Numbered from the stretch's first letter, positions 1 through 8,500 are shown. The stretch: DNA of 12,123 bases from Gammaproteobacteria bacterium (GCA_002402245.1 NVVP01000004.1:31766-43888); one strand, 5' to 3'. Made by a program: numbers and translations. Notes: a model not told the origin generated them from the letters alone.

Positions 1-288
1 CTAACGGAAGTGTTTCAACTGACTGAAGCTGATCAGCAACAGCTTATGCGTGAATCTAGCTTTGTTGCTGAGAAACTAAATGAATTAGTTCAGGCTGATA
101 AGATCAATACTGCAGCCTTAGGCAATGTAGTATCCCAATTACACATTCACCATGTGGCACGCTATTATCAGGATGAGTCTTGGCCAGCGCCTGTGTGGGG
201 CAAGGGGACTGCAGTTGTGTACACAGAAGATGAGGCTAATGCAGTAATGCAACAGTTAACTCGAGCCTTTACTGACATGCTGAAGTAA
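1..288 (+). CDS. HIT-family (histidine triad) protein, C-terminal part; 5' end outside the window
   Basis: The reading frame is open from the first base (codons L-T-E-V-F then QLTEADQQQL), so the GTG at 10 and the ATG at 46 are probably internal codons and the gene starts upstream of the window. The segment GNVVSQLHIHHVAR followed by WPAPVWG is the active-site region of HIT-superfamily proteins. Their full length is about 140 residues, so roughly the last 95 are visible. The H-x-H-x-H-x-x motif reads Q-L-H-I-H-H-V: the first His is Gln, while the central His, the nucleophile in nucleotidyl-transfer or hydrolysis chemistry, and the following His are kept. As I recall, this Gln form is usual for this bacterial subfamily. 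HIT proteins hydrolyse or transfer nucleoside phosphates in the cytoplasm, but the substrate here cannot be read from sequence. The stop overlaps the next start in TAATG, so the two genes are translationally coupled. Confidence 0.88.
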   Translation, partial: LTEVFQLTEADQQQLMRESSFVAEKLNELVQADKINTAALGNVVSQLHIHHVARYYQDESWPAPVWGKGTAVVYTEDEANAVMQQLTRAFTDMLK

Positions 289-506
289 TGACCGAACTGA
301 AGTTTTATTTAAAGGTGAGTCGAGAACAGGCATTACAATATTATCAAGGTTCAATTCGCAGTGTGATTGTCACTAGCACACAAGGCAAACGCATACAGTT
401 TCCAGCTGAACATATTCGCCCCTTTATTAATCAACAGGGCATTGAAGGTTACTTTAGTATTCAGTTTGATAATGACAATAAGCTAGTCGGTTTGAAGCGT
501 CTTTAA
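288..506 (+). CDS. DUF2835 family protein (72 aa)
   Basis: This small cytoplasmic protein has no signal peptide or membrane segment. The pattern fits the DUF2835 family of gammaproteobacteria, which is about 70 residues long: an N-terminal beta strand (KFYLKVS), a QYYQGSIRSVIVTS segment, the G-K-R-I-Q-F-P-A core near residues 33-40, R-P-F near 44-46, and a C-terminal half ending in a K-L-V-G-L-K-R-L strand. The length matches a complete member. The function of the family is unknown. The ATG shares its first base with the last base of the upstream TAA, and no strong Shine-Dalgarno is present, so translation probably depends on ribosomes ending the HIT gene. It converges with the GGDEF-EAL gene across 27 bases, where I see no clear terminator. 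Confidence 0.87.
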   Translation: MTELKFYLKVSREQALQYYQGSIRSVIVTSTQGKRIQFPAEHIRPFINQQGIEGYFSIQFDNDNKLVGLKRL

Positions 507-533
507 ACTCGGCTTGGCCCAGACAGCGTTAGC

Positions 534-3344
534 TTATTTCAGAATAGGAGGGCCATCAAGAAACTCGGGTTCAGGCTTACCAATATAATAACCTTGGGCA
601 TAATCGATGCCCATTTCGGTTAATAAGGCTAAGGTTGCTGCATCTTCAACAAACTCAGCAATGGTTTTTTTGCCCATTCCTTTAGCGATATCAACTAATG
701 CCTTAACAAATAGTTGGTCATCAGGACTATTAACTAAATTACTAATGAATGAACCGTCAATCTTGACAATATCCATCGGTAACTCACGCATATAATGGAA
801 GGATGCGAAGCCCGTGCCAAAGTCATCAAGGGAAAAGCGGCAGCCTAATTTAGTTAACTCATTCATCAATGTTTTTGCTTGTTCTATATCTGCAACAGCG
901 GACGTTTCAGTTAACTCAAAAATTAGATGTTCTGGATTAGCTTTACTTTCATCTAATAAACGATGGAATAAAGGTAATAGATGCACATCGTCAACAGCAT
1001 TTCCGGATAAGTTAAGTGAAAGACAGATTCCTTTATTTTGTGCATCGAGTTCGGCTTGTTTGAAAATACCTTGTTCTAAAACATAGTGATCAATACTATT
1101 AATTAATCCTGTTTGCTCTGCAATTTCAATGAACTGGCCTGGCGCATAAATTTTCTTGCCATCTTCAGAACGCATTCTGATTAATATTTCATAATGACTT
1201 ACAGTTCGAGTTTTTAAGTCGATTATAGGTTGATAATGAAAAACAAAAAGGTCATTTTTCAGAGCATTTTCAATTCGATGTTTCCATAACACGCGAGTCT
1301 CTAACTGCAAGCGAGCTTTACTATCCAGGTTAAATTGTTGCCATGTGTTTTTACCATGCGCTTTTGCTTGATACATGGCTAAATCAGCATTACTGATAAG
1401 GTCTTCAATCGATAATTCGCCTAATGGAAACTGCACTAATCCAATACTGGTGGTCAGCTTATAACTTACCTCATTAAAACGAATATCCATTTTCCCAATT
1501 GTTTTAATAATTTTTTCTGCTAATAAAATCGCACCACTATTATCAATTTCAGGCAGGAGAATGGCAAATTCATCGCCGCCAAGACGAGCCACAATATCAG
1601 TACTTCTAATAATACTGGCTAGTAGCCGAGCGACTTCCTGTAAGACGGTATCTCCGGCTTTATGTCCACAACTATCATTGATGTCTTTAAATTGATCAAG
1701 GTCGAGAAATAGCAGTGAACCCTGATGGTTAAAACGTTTTGCAGCATCGAGTATATGGGTAAATTCAATATTGAATTTACGGCGGTTATACAGCTGAGTC
1801 AGTACATCATGATCGGCTAACCAGACTATTTCATTTTCATTCCTTTTTTGTTCGGTAATATCTAAACCAACCGATAGGATGATGGCTGAATCGGTAGGAT
1901 TACTAATTCGAGTATGTAGCCATGAAATAACATGCATGGTGCCATTATGATGAGTGAGTTCTGATTGATGTTGCTTGGTAACGGTTGCGTGAGGAAAAGT
2001 CAGCAGTCCGCTTTTCAGTTGTTGCCACTCTTCTTCACCGATGAATTTTGATGCCGGCGTATTGAGTGATTGCTCTTCAGTGTAGCCGGTAATGGTTTCG
2101 GCAAAATCATTAAATGAACTAATATCGCCCTTTTGATTGATGGTAATAATGATAAGTGGTGCGGTATCAATTAAGCTGCGGACAAAATCTCGTTCTTGTT
2201 GTAGCTCGGCACTTTGTATCTCTAAGGCATTGGAGCGTTCATTAACCGAGATATGTAAATCTTCTAATTGTGTGGTCAGTGTATGAGTGGTAATGGCAAG
2301 CTGATCAAGCTCATCGATAGTGCGTTTTCTTTTTACAGCGCTGATGAGTTTACGCACATGTGAATATTGTTGCTTAGCAAGTAATGGCAGCGCTTGAGAG
2401 ACAATGGATAAGCGTAATAGCGGTCTAGAAACTATTACAAAAATACCAATACCAAATATAAATACGCCTATTAAGGAAATAAATAGGCTCTGGAAGGTAA
2501 TATCAGTTATTTCTTTTTGTTGTTGTTCGATATTATCAATAATAATAAAGTGAACATCGTTGCTACTATTAACAATATTAAATTCAACAGGTAAAAAATC
2601 GTAACGAAGTAGGCTTTTACTTGCTGATAATTCGGCAAATGAACCTTGTTTAGATAAGGTAAGTAAATAATCCCTATTTATTCCTGGTGAAGTTAGTGCA
2701 CTTACTTCCATTTTCCAGTTAGGAATAAGCCTCTTAGAAGGCGTACTATCTTGCATTACTGACGTTAATACCGCAATGTCAGCGGCTGTTTTATTACTAA
2801 ATTCAAAAAAACTATTACTTAAATCATAGGCAAGCAGTAAAACATGCTTGATTTTTCCTTTATGTAAGACAGGGATGAGATCATATTGCTTGCATCCTTG
2901 ACTACAGTTTATAAAATTATAAGGTCGCTCGTTTTTGAATACTGAAGTGATATTGTTTTGTATTTGAGCAGGGATACTCTCACCCCAGCCCGCAACGTGA
3001 GCTAAGTCGTGGTTAAATAACTGAGCTTGAGTGATGTGCCAGTCAAGTTCAAGTTGGATTCTATGTGACTGTAGCAGGCGATTAATATCTTTCCCAGTCG
3101 CATTTTCTGGCAGTAAACTAATCTGAGCTAAGCGTTGTAATTGTTCGCTACTATTACGTAACTGGCCAACTAACTCTTGTTGAAATTGCTGCTGGGTTTG
3201 CTCTCGCGAAAAGTTGAATTTTTGTTGTAAATTCCAGTAAACCAATATGGGAATAAGGGAATTTATAATAAGGATCATTAAACCAAATAGAAGTGCGGAC
3301 TTCCATTTAAGACTAAAAAATCGAGCAGTAGTATTTTCGACCAT
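534..3344 (-). CDS. Membrane-bound PAS-GGDEF-EAL protein (c-di-GMP cyclase/phosphodiesterase)
   Basis: The 936-residue inner-membrane protein would make and/or degrade c-di-GMP. Order: TM1 about 16-36, periplasmic sensor about 37-282 with a C-x3-C pair (C147, C151), TM2 about 283-306, HAMP-like linker and coiled coil to about 388, PAS 388-500 ending in the usual D-I-T-E-Q-K, GGDEF 505-668, EAL 680-930. The cyclase motif is an intact GGDEF (589-593), with an inhibitory RxxD site (R580-D583) five residues upstream. The EAL signature reads E-I-L (719-721), but the catalytic set looks complete: E719, N778, E810, D840-D841 (DDFG), K861, E897/E900 and Q917. Both activities are therefore possible; which dominates cannot be told from sequence. 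The ATG follows the porin TAA with no gap and no good Shine-Dalgarno, so translation is probably coupled. As last gene of the operon it likely responds to the binding protein and porin (inference). Confidence 0.94.
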   Translation of the reverse strand: MVENTTARFFSLKWKSALLFGLMILIINSLIPILVYWNLQQKFNFSREQTQQQFQQELVGQLRNSSEQLQRLAQISLLPENATGKDINRLLQSHRIQLELDWHITQAQLFNHDLAHVAGWGESIPAQIQNNITSVFKNERPYNFINCSQGCKQYDLIPVLHKGKIKHVLLLAYDLSNSFFEFSNKTAADIAVLTSVMQDSTPSKRLIPNWKMEVSALTSPGINRDYLLTLSKQGSFAELSASKSLLRYDFLPVEFNIVNSSNDVHFIIIDNIEQQQKEITDITFQSLFISLIGVFIFGIGIFVIVSRPLLRLSIVSQALPLLAKQQYSHVRKLISAVKRKRTIDELDQLAITTHTLTTQLEDLHISVNERSNALEIQSAELQQERDFVRSLIDTAPLIIITINQKGDISSFNDFAETITGYTEEQSLNTPASKFIGEEEWQQLKSGLLTFPHATVTKQHQSELTHHNGTMHVISWLHTRISNPTDSAIILSVGLDITEQKRNENEIVWLADHDVLTQLYNRRKFNIEFTHILDAAKRFNHQGSLLFLDLDQFKDINDSCGHKAGDTVLQEVARLLASIIRSTDIVARLGGDEFAILLPEIDNSGAILLAEKIIKTIGKMDIRFNEVSYKLTTSIGLVQFPLGELSIEDLISNADLAMYQAKAHGKNTWQQFNLDSKARLQLETRVLWKHRIENALKNDLFVFHYQPIIDLKTRTVSHYEILIRMRSEDGKKIYAPGQFIEIAEQTGLINSIDHYVLEQGIFKQAELDAQNKGICLSLNLSGNAVDDVHLLPLFHRLLDESKANPEHLIFELTETSAVADIEQAKTLMNELTKLGCRFSLDDFGTGFASFHYMRELPMDIVKIDGSFISNLVNSPDDQLFVKALVDIAKGMGKKTIAEFVEDAATLALLTEMGIDYAQGYYIGKPEPEFLDGPPILK

Positions 3345-4568
3345 TTAGAACTTATAAGATAAGGATACGGCGAATAAATCCCAATCTTTTTTTGTCGTGG
3401 CCATGTTATTTTCTCGTGGAGAAAGCACGCTTGTGCCATCAAAGGTGTGATATTCCATTCTGGCCATGACATTTTTATTAATATCCCAGCGGCCGCCAAT
3501 AACCCAACTTCGCGAGTAATTAGTGTGGTTGGGTATAATTGGTAGGTTAACGCCTAATTGAGTATTTAGCGCTTGCGCATCTTCTACTGCACCTTTGCCA
3601 TTACGATCATTTCTATCTAGAGAAAAATCTTCATAGCGAATAAAACTCTGCCACTTTGGGGTGAATTTATAGTCGGCTTGTAAGCTAAAGCCTATAGGTT
3701 TTTTCTTGGAATCATTAAATAAAGCACCACCAATATCTTTATAGTGAATATTCTGTAGTGCCAGCTCTGAGGTAACTTGCCATTTTTCCGCATTAAACTG
3801 AATTGAAAATACACTGTAATCTATCGTGAGCTGACCTGAGTTAATCCCTATTAGAGAATCGTTACCTGCAGCATTAAAGTCTAATTCTAGAGCAGCATGT
3901 GATGCAGCAAAAATCCAGCGGCCACCATCATGTTCATACATAATATTAGCAAAATAAGCGAGCTGGTTATTTTCTAATTTACCATCCCAATTTCTACCCA
4001 GATAGACATATTCAACATTATCATCTGTGACGGGATAACCTATACCTGCTTGATAAAGTAAATTGCCAGTAGGGAAATAATGCTCAGCATATAAGTAGAT
4101 AGCATCAGCAGATAAGCTAAGATCTCGAACCTTATCAAAATAAATTGTTTGAGCGGTAAAGATGCCTTGGCGAGTATGCGCTACATCACGCGTACTATTA
4201 TAAAGACCAACTTGATTTTTAACCCGACCAATATACGAGCCAAAGCGGCTATTATCAGAAGAGTAGAGGCTGATGTCAGCCAGTGCATAATCAATACGTG
4301 GTGAGCCGTTATCCATTTCACCTGCATGACGGGACAATACTTGGCTAGCTATACGGATACGGGGGGACACCCGATAGCTAAAATTTAAACCTAACTCGGT
4401 ATAATCAGTACTGCCATCTTCACTATCACCATAAAAACTATTATCCGAGGTTAATATAAAGGCTTGTGATGCGAAACCATGTATTTGCAGTTTATCGAGA
4501 ACACTGTCAGCAAGAACAGGTGTAGCGCTCAGTGAAATTAGCAGTATAAAAGGGATAAGTCGTTCCAT
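3345..4568 (-). CDS. Outer-membrane beta-barrel porin-like protein
   Basis: The 407-residue precursor starts with a Sec signal peptide (MERLIPFILLISLSATPVLA, cleavage predicted after A20). The mature part shows many alternating amphipathic strands rich in aromatic residues and in D/N/G turns, and it ends in S-L-S-Y-K-F, the terminal Phe typical of BAM-assembled barrels. It is probably an outer-membrane porin or porin-like receptor. There is no TonB box or plug domain, so it is not a TonB-dependent transporter. It sits between the short PstS-like binding protein (TAATG overlap) and the GGDEF-EAL gene (zero gap). The Shine-Dalgarno AGGAC lies inside the upstream gene about 8 bases before the ATG. 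Substrate is not visible from sequence. The binding-protein neighbour hints at phosphate or another oxyanion, but that is inference only. Confidence 0.8.
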   Translation of the reverse strand: MERLIPFILLISLSATPVLADSVLDKLQIHGFASQAFILTSDNSFYGDSEDGSTDYTELGLNFSYRVSPRIRIASQVLSRHAGEMDNGSPRIDYALADISLYSSDNSRFGSYIGRVKNQVGLYNSTRDVAHTRQGIFTAQTIYFDKVRDLSLSADAIYLYAEHYFPTGNLLYQAGIGYPVTDDNVEYVYLGRNWDGKLENNQLAYFANIMYEHDGGRWIFAASHAALELDFNAAGNDSLIGINSGQLTIDYSVFSIQFNAEKWQVTSELALQNIHYKDIGGALFNDSKKKPIGFSLQADYKFTPKWQSFIRYEDFSLDRNDRNGKGAVEDAQALNTQLGVNLPIIPNHTNYSRSWVIGGRWDINKNVMARMEYHTFDGTSVLSPRENNMATTKKDWDLFAVSLSYKF

Positions 4569-4987
4569 TATCGACGTCCTAGTAATTTAACGTTGGGGCT
4601 AACACTGTCTGTTTCTGCATAGCCAATAGCGCCAGCAGTTGATGCAACACGTTGTTGCATTTCTTCAATTGATTTAACAGTGATTGGGGTGGTGCCAGTT
4701 CCTGAAAAGACTTGCCTGTCCCACAGGCGTCTTAACTGGTAGGGGAACATGCCGAGTGCTGTTTTACAAAACTCGGTATGCAGAGCATTGGTATCATCAA
4801 GTACGAATACTTTTATTTCGGTACCATCTTCCCAGTAATGTTTTCGCATGGCGAATATGGCACGCAAGGTGTTACGGGATAATTCTGCGGTGGCATTGCT
4901 GGGGTTTATGATTAAGCTGTGGGCGTGTAGATGGAACGTTGTTAATGATAAACAACAGATAAGACTAAATTTGAGTAGTATCTTCAA
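4568..4987 (-). CDS. Short PstS-like periplasmic substrate-binding protein
   Basis: This is a 139-residue precursor with a signal peptide (about residues 1-22, cleavage after H-L-H-A). Features shared with the phosphate-type periplasmic binding superfamily include the R-x-I-F-A-M-R-K-x-Y-W-x-D-G-T segment (about 42-56), the L-R-R-L-W-D-R-Q-V-F-S-G-T-G block (about 85-98) and V-A-S-T-A-G-A-I-G-Y-A near the C-terminus. It is about half the length of a full PstS and there are no pstCAB genes here, so it is unlikely to be the binding component of a transporter. A sensory or scavenging role with the adjacent porin and GGDEF-EAL protein is more likely (inference). The start is TTG at 4987: an in-frame TAG precedes it directly, AAGGAT lies 9 bases upstream, and the next Met would remove the signal peptide. 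First gene of the operon. Confidence 0.83.
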   Translation of the reverse strand: MKILLKFSLICCLSLTTFHLHAHSLIINPSNATAELSRNTLRAIFAMRKHYWEDGTEIKVFVLDDTNALHTEFCKTALGMFPYQLRRLWDRQVFSGTGTTPITVKSIEEMQQRVASTAGAIGYAETDSVSPNVKLLGRR

Positions 4988-4995
4988 CTAAACTT

Positions 4996-5001
4996 ATCCT
5001 T
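4996..5001 (-). promoter_or_regulatory. Shine-Dalgarno that decides the TTG start of the binding-protein gene
   Basis: On the minus strand AAGGAT stands 9 bases before the TTG at 4987. It is the only good ribosome-binding signal near the N-terminus and supports the non-ATG start. The same six bases occur once more upstream (5019-5024) as part of a hairpin. Confidence 0.6.
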
Positions 5002-5017
5002 GTTAACGGAGCTACTT

Positions 5018-5037
5018 AATCCTTAGCTAAAAGGATT
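5018..5037 (-). promoter_or_regulatory. 5' UTR stem-loop with alternative pairing to the Shine-Dalgarno
   Basis: AATCCTT (5018-5024) and AAGGATT (5031-5037) form a perfect 7-bp inverted repeat with a 6-base loop, 31-50 bases upstream of the TTG start. In the minus-strand transcript the first arm (AAUCCUU) could pair with the second arm, or alternatively with the AAGGAU Shine-Dalgarno at 4996-5001. The two folds are mutually exclusive, so this could act as a translational switch. The geometry is seen directly; regulation is inference. Confidence 0.35.
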
Positions 5038-5081
5038 CACATTTTTAATGTCTCAATAATCCAAAATTTTATCGAGTAAAA

Positions 5082-5111
5082 AGTATACCTGTTAAAAGAG
5101 CGCTATGACAA
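5082..5111 (-). promoter_or_regulatory. Candidate sigma-70 promoter for the binding protein/porin/GGDEF-EAL operon
   Basis: Reading the minus strand, TTGTCA (5106-5111, 5 of 6 to consensus) is followed by an 18-base spacer and TATACT (5082-5087, 5 of 6). Transcription would begin near 5075, giving a leader of about 88 bases that carries the 5018-5037 stem-loop. It is the best match I found upstream of the operon. A second, weaker pair on the same strand is TTAACA with GATAAA just downstream. Confidence 0.45.
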
Positions 5112-5255
5112 GCAGAAAGCGGTTTCTTTTCTGGTTTTTTCAAAAAATAAGTTAAGTGCTTGATAGAAACCAAAGTGAACAGTATTTTTCGATGCTTAAA
5201 TAGTGTGATAAAAGGCCTATTCCGGAAGGGGAAGGCTGTAAATAAACTGTTATGT

Positions 5256-5285
5256 TGAACAGATAAAAAATCCTCTGACTATAAC
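5256..5285 (+). promoter_or_regulatory. purL: Candidate purL promoter
   Basis: TTGAAC (5256-5261) with an 18-base spacer and TATAAC (5280-5285, 5 of 6 to consensus). It would give a leader of about 215 bases that includes the 5311-5324 dyad. Other -10-like sequences nearer to purL (for example around 5431 and 5473) lack a matching -35, so the choice is uncertain. Confidence 0.25.
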
Positions 5286-5310
5286 TCAAGGCTTTTAATG
5301 ACTGTAGGCT

Positions 5311-5324
5311 GAACATTCATGTTC
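5311..5324. promoter_or_regulatory. Perfect dyad GAACAT-tc-ATGTTC, possible operator
   Basis: Two 6-base arms around a 2-base centre, about 25 bases downstream of the candidate purL -10 box. The compact symmetry is typical of a dimeric repressor site. It does not match the gammaproteobacterial LexA box (CTGT-N8-ACAG) or the full PurR consensus, so I give no regulator name. Confidence 0.25.
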
Positions 5325-5506
5325 TTAACGTTTAAAAGTTGGGCCCTCATAGGTACAAAAGCAATCCTATATTCCGTATATTTATGTAAGGCAATTTAAC
5401 GTAACCGAAAAATAGGTCGTGATGTGAGTGTCATATAAATTTAAGATAGGCTGATAGCAAAGATTAAAGTATCATAATGCTTTAATTTACATGTAGTGGA
5501 ATAACC

Positions 5507-8500
5507 ATGTTGCAATTGAACGGCCGTTCGGCATTTTCTTCATTTCGTTTAGATAAACTATTAAGCTCATTGCAAGCGCAAGTTGCTTCGGTGGTGAGAC
5601 TGCGCAGTGAATATCGCTATTTTATTGAGGTTGACGCAGGGTTAGAGCTAGCAGAAGCAGATAAAATAACGCTGAAAACACTGTTGGAAGCCGATGTTAA
5701 GTCCTCTGAAGTGGGTATTGATGATACGTTTTTCTTAGTCACTCCTCGCCCAGGCACGATTTCTCCATGGTCAAGTAAAGCGACAGATATTGCGCATAAT
5801 AGTGGCGTGAATAATGTATTACGCATTGAGCGTGCCGTCGCATTTTACATTACAACAGATACGCCTCTTTCTGCGCAAGACCAGCAAGTATTAATACCTT
5901 TATTACATGATCGCATGATTGAGGTTGTATTTGACTCTGAAGATGAAGTTGAACGCTTATTTAATCATGGTGGATCACGACCTGTTGTTATCGTGGATAT
6001 TTTAAATGGTGGCCGAGCGGCATTAGAACACGCTAATACTTCAATGGGCCTAGCACTAGCCGAAGATGAAATTGATTATTTAGTTGATAATTTCACTGGT
6101 TTGGGCCGCAACCCTAATGATATTGAATTAATGATGTTTGCTCAGGCAAACTCAGAACATTGTCGTCATAAAATATTTAGCGCTGATTGGATTGTAGATG
6201 GCAAAGAAAAGCCACATACCTTATTTAATATGATCCGTAATACGCATAAATTGCATCCAGAAGGTGTGATTACTGCGTATAGCGATAACTCATCAGTTAT
6301 TGAAGGGGTGGCAAGTCAGCGGTTTAGTATTGATATGGCTAATAATCAATATAGTTACCAAGGTGAAGTTCAACATATCTTAATGAAAGTTGAAACGCAT
6401 AATCATCCTACTGCTATTTCACCTTTCCCTGGTGCTGCAACCGGTGCCGGTGGAGAAATTCGTGATGAAGGTGCAACAGGCCGAGGCTCTAAACCTAAAG
6501 CGGGTTTAACGGGTTTTTCTGTTTCGAACTTAAATATTGCGGGTTTTGAACAACCGTGGGAAACAACTTACGGTAAGCCGGCTCGCATGGCATCAGCCCA
6601 AGAAATCATGTTGGATGGCCCATTAGGTGGCGCAGCCTTTAATAATGAATTTGGTCGCCCCAATTTATGTGGTTACTTCCGGACTTATGAAGCATTAGTC
6701 CCTTCGGTTAATGGCTTTGAAGTACGCGGCTATCACAAACCGATTATGGTTGCAGGCGGTATGGGTACAATTCGTCCTCAACATGTGAAGAAAAATATTT
6801 TTGAACCGGGTGTGCAGTTAATTGTATTAGGTGGGCCAGCGATGTTGATTGGTTTAGGGGGAAGTGCTGCTTCTTCTGTAACCTCAGGTACGAGTGAAGA
6901 AGGCCTGGACTTTGCCTCTGTTCAACGTGGTAATCCAGAAATGGAGCGTCGTTGCCAAGAGGTCATTGACCGCTGTGTTGCTTTAGATGATTTAAATCCT
7001 ATTATTGCCATTCATGATGTCGGTGCCGGCGGTTTATCAAATGCTTTTCCTGAGTTAGTCGATGATAGTGGTCGTGGCGGTAAGTTTGAATTACGCGTGA
7101 TACCTAATGACGAATCTAGTATGTCACCAATGGAAATCTGGTGTAATGAATCACAAGAACGTTATGTATTAGGTATTGCTCCTGATCGTGTCGCTGATTT
7201 TCAGGCTATTTGTGAACGTGAACGCTGTCCATGGGCGATTGTCGGTGAGGCAACAGAAGATCAACATTTATTAGTGGGGGATGCAGATAATGCCAGTAAT
7301 CCTGTTGATATGCCTTTATCTTTACTGCTAGGTAAACCACCTAAAATGTTGCGTGATGTAAAGCATCAAACGTTTGAAAAACCTGAATTAGACTTAAGTG
7401 GCATTACGGTAAAAAATGCACTAGAGCGTGTATTGAAATTACCGGCTGTTGCTAGTAAAAACTTCTTAATTACCATCGGTGATCGCAGTGTGACCGGGTT
7501 GGTTGCACGTGACCAAATGGTAGGGCCTTGGCAGGTACCTGTAGCAGATTGTGCGGTAACATTAGCTGATCATCATGGTTTTGCTGGTGAAGCAATGGCA
7601 ATGGGGGAACGAGCACCTTTAGCATTAATTGATGCTCCAGCATCGGGTCGTATGGCAGTAGGTGAATCTATTACCAATATTGCAGCCGCTACTATTGCTC
7701 AATTGAGTGATATAAAACTGTCTGCAAACTGGATGGCTGCCTGTGGTCATGACGGTGAAGATGCATTGTTATACGATACTGTCGAAGCTGTTGGTATGGA
7801 GCTTTGCCCGGCATTAGGTATTGCGATTCCGGTGGGTAAAGATTCATTATCAATGAAAACAGTATGGAATGATGACGGCGAAGATAAGTCTGTAACATCA
7901 CCCTTATCCCTGATTGTAACGGCATTTGCACCCGTAACGGATGCCGCTAAAACATCGACACCTCAGCTTAGAACGGATCATGGTGATACAGATTTAATCT
8001 ATATTGATTTATCTAAAGGAAAAAATAGACTTGCAGCCTCTGCATTAGCTCAAGTCTATAATCAAGTCGGCCATCATGGACCTGATCTTGATGATCCTGC
8101 ATCACTTAAAGGCTTCTTTGCTGCTATTCAACAACTAAAACAAGATGACTTATTACTGGCTTATCATGATCGAAGTGATGGTGGTTTAATCGGTACATTA
8201 TGTGAAATGGCTTTTGCTGGACATTGTGGTGTTGATATTAAGTTAACTGGTTTAGGTGATGCTTTACCTCTATTATTCAATGAAGAGTTGGGTGCTGTTA
8301 TTCAAGTTCGTCACTGTGATGTTGAAGATGCCTTGTCTGTACTTAGAGAGCAAGATCTTGCTCACCATAGCCACGTGATCGGAAGTTTACGTGATGATCA
8401 GCAAATTGTAATTGAGGTTGATGGCGAGCAAGTATTGAATGAATCTCGCATCACATTACACCGTTTCTGGTCTGAAACAAGTTATCAGATGCAAGCATTA

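Larger units (their letters stand above)
4988..5506. other. 519-base divergent intergenic region between the signalling operon and purL
   Basis: AT-rich spacer with no convincing protein gene. The left part holds the leader and promoter of the minus-strand operon. The middle and right parts hold a candidate plus-strand promoter (5256-5285), a perfect dyad (5311-5324), and two copies of TTAACGT (5325-5331 and 5396-5402) that weakly recall the centre of a PurR operator. The purL ATG is preceded by a modest GTGGA about 7 bases upstream. I saw no RNA gene, known riboswitch core or intrinsic terminator here. Confidence 0.6.

Noticed and set aside
607..1086. Two plus-strand open frames of 62 and 90 codons opposite the GGDEF-EAL gene
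   Set aside because: They lie fully antisense to well-defined EAL-domain codons, have no recognisable motif, and are shadows of the real gene.
3278..3499. Minus-strand open frame spanning the porin/GGDEF-EAL junction
   Set aside because: It overlaps two recognised coding regions in another frame; the porin C-terminal strand and the cyclase N-terminal helix explain the sequence better.
4684..4911. Plus-strand 75-codon frame opposite the binding-protein gene
   Set aside because: Antisense to clear PstS-like codons, with no domain and an unusual Trp/Cys/Arg-rich composition.
4568..4987. Calling the binding protein PstS of a phosphate ABC transporter
   Set aside because: It is only about half the length of PstS and no pstC, pstA, pstB or phoU lies nearby; only the superfamily assignment is supported.
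5105..5155. 16-codon plus-strand frame starting ATGACAAGC
   Set aside because: Very short, with no convincing Shine-Dalgarno, and it overlaps the -35 region of the minus-strand promoter.
5311..5324. LexA/SOS box
   Set aside because: The arms are GAAC and GTTC separated by six bases; this matches neither CTGT-N8-ACAG nor the Gram-positive spacing.
7692..7931. Minus-strand 79-codon frame inside purL
   Set aside because: Antisense to conserved FGAM synthase sequence, with no motif or initiation signal.
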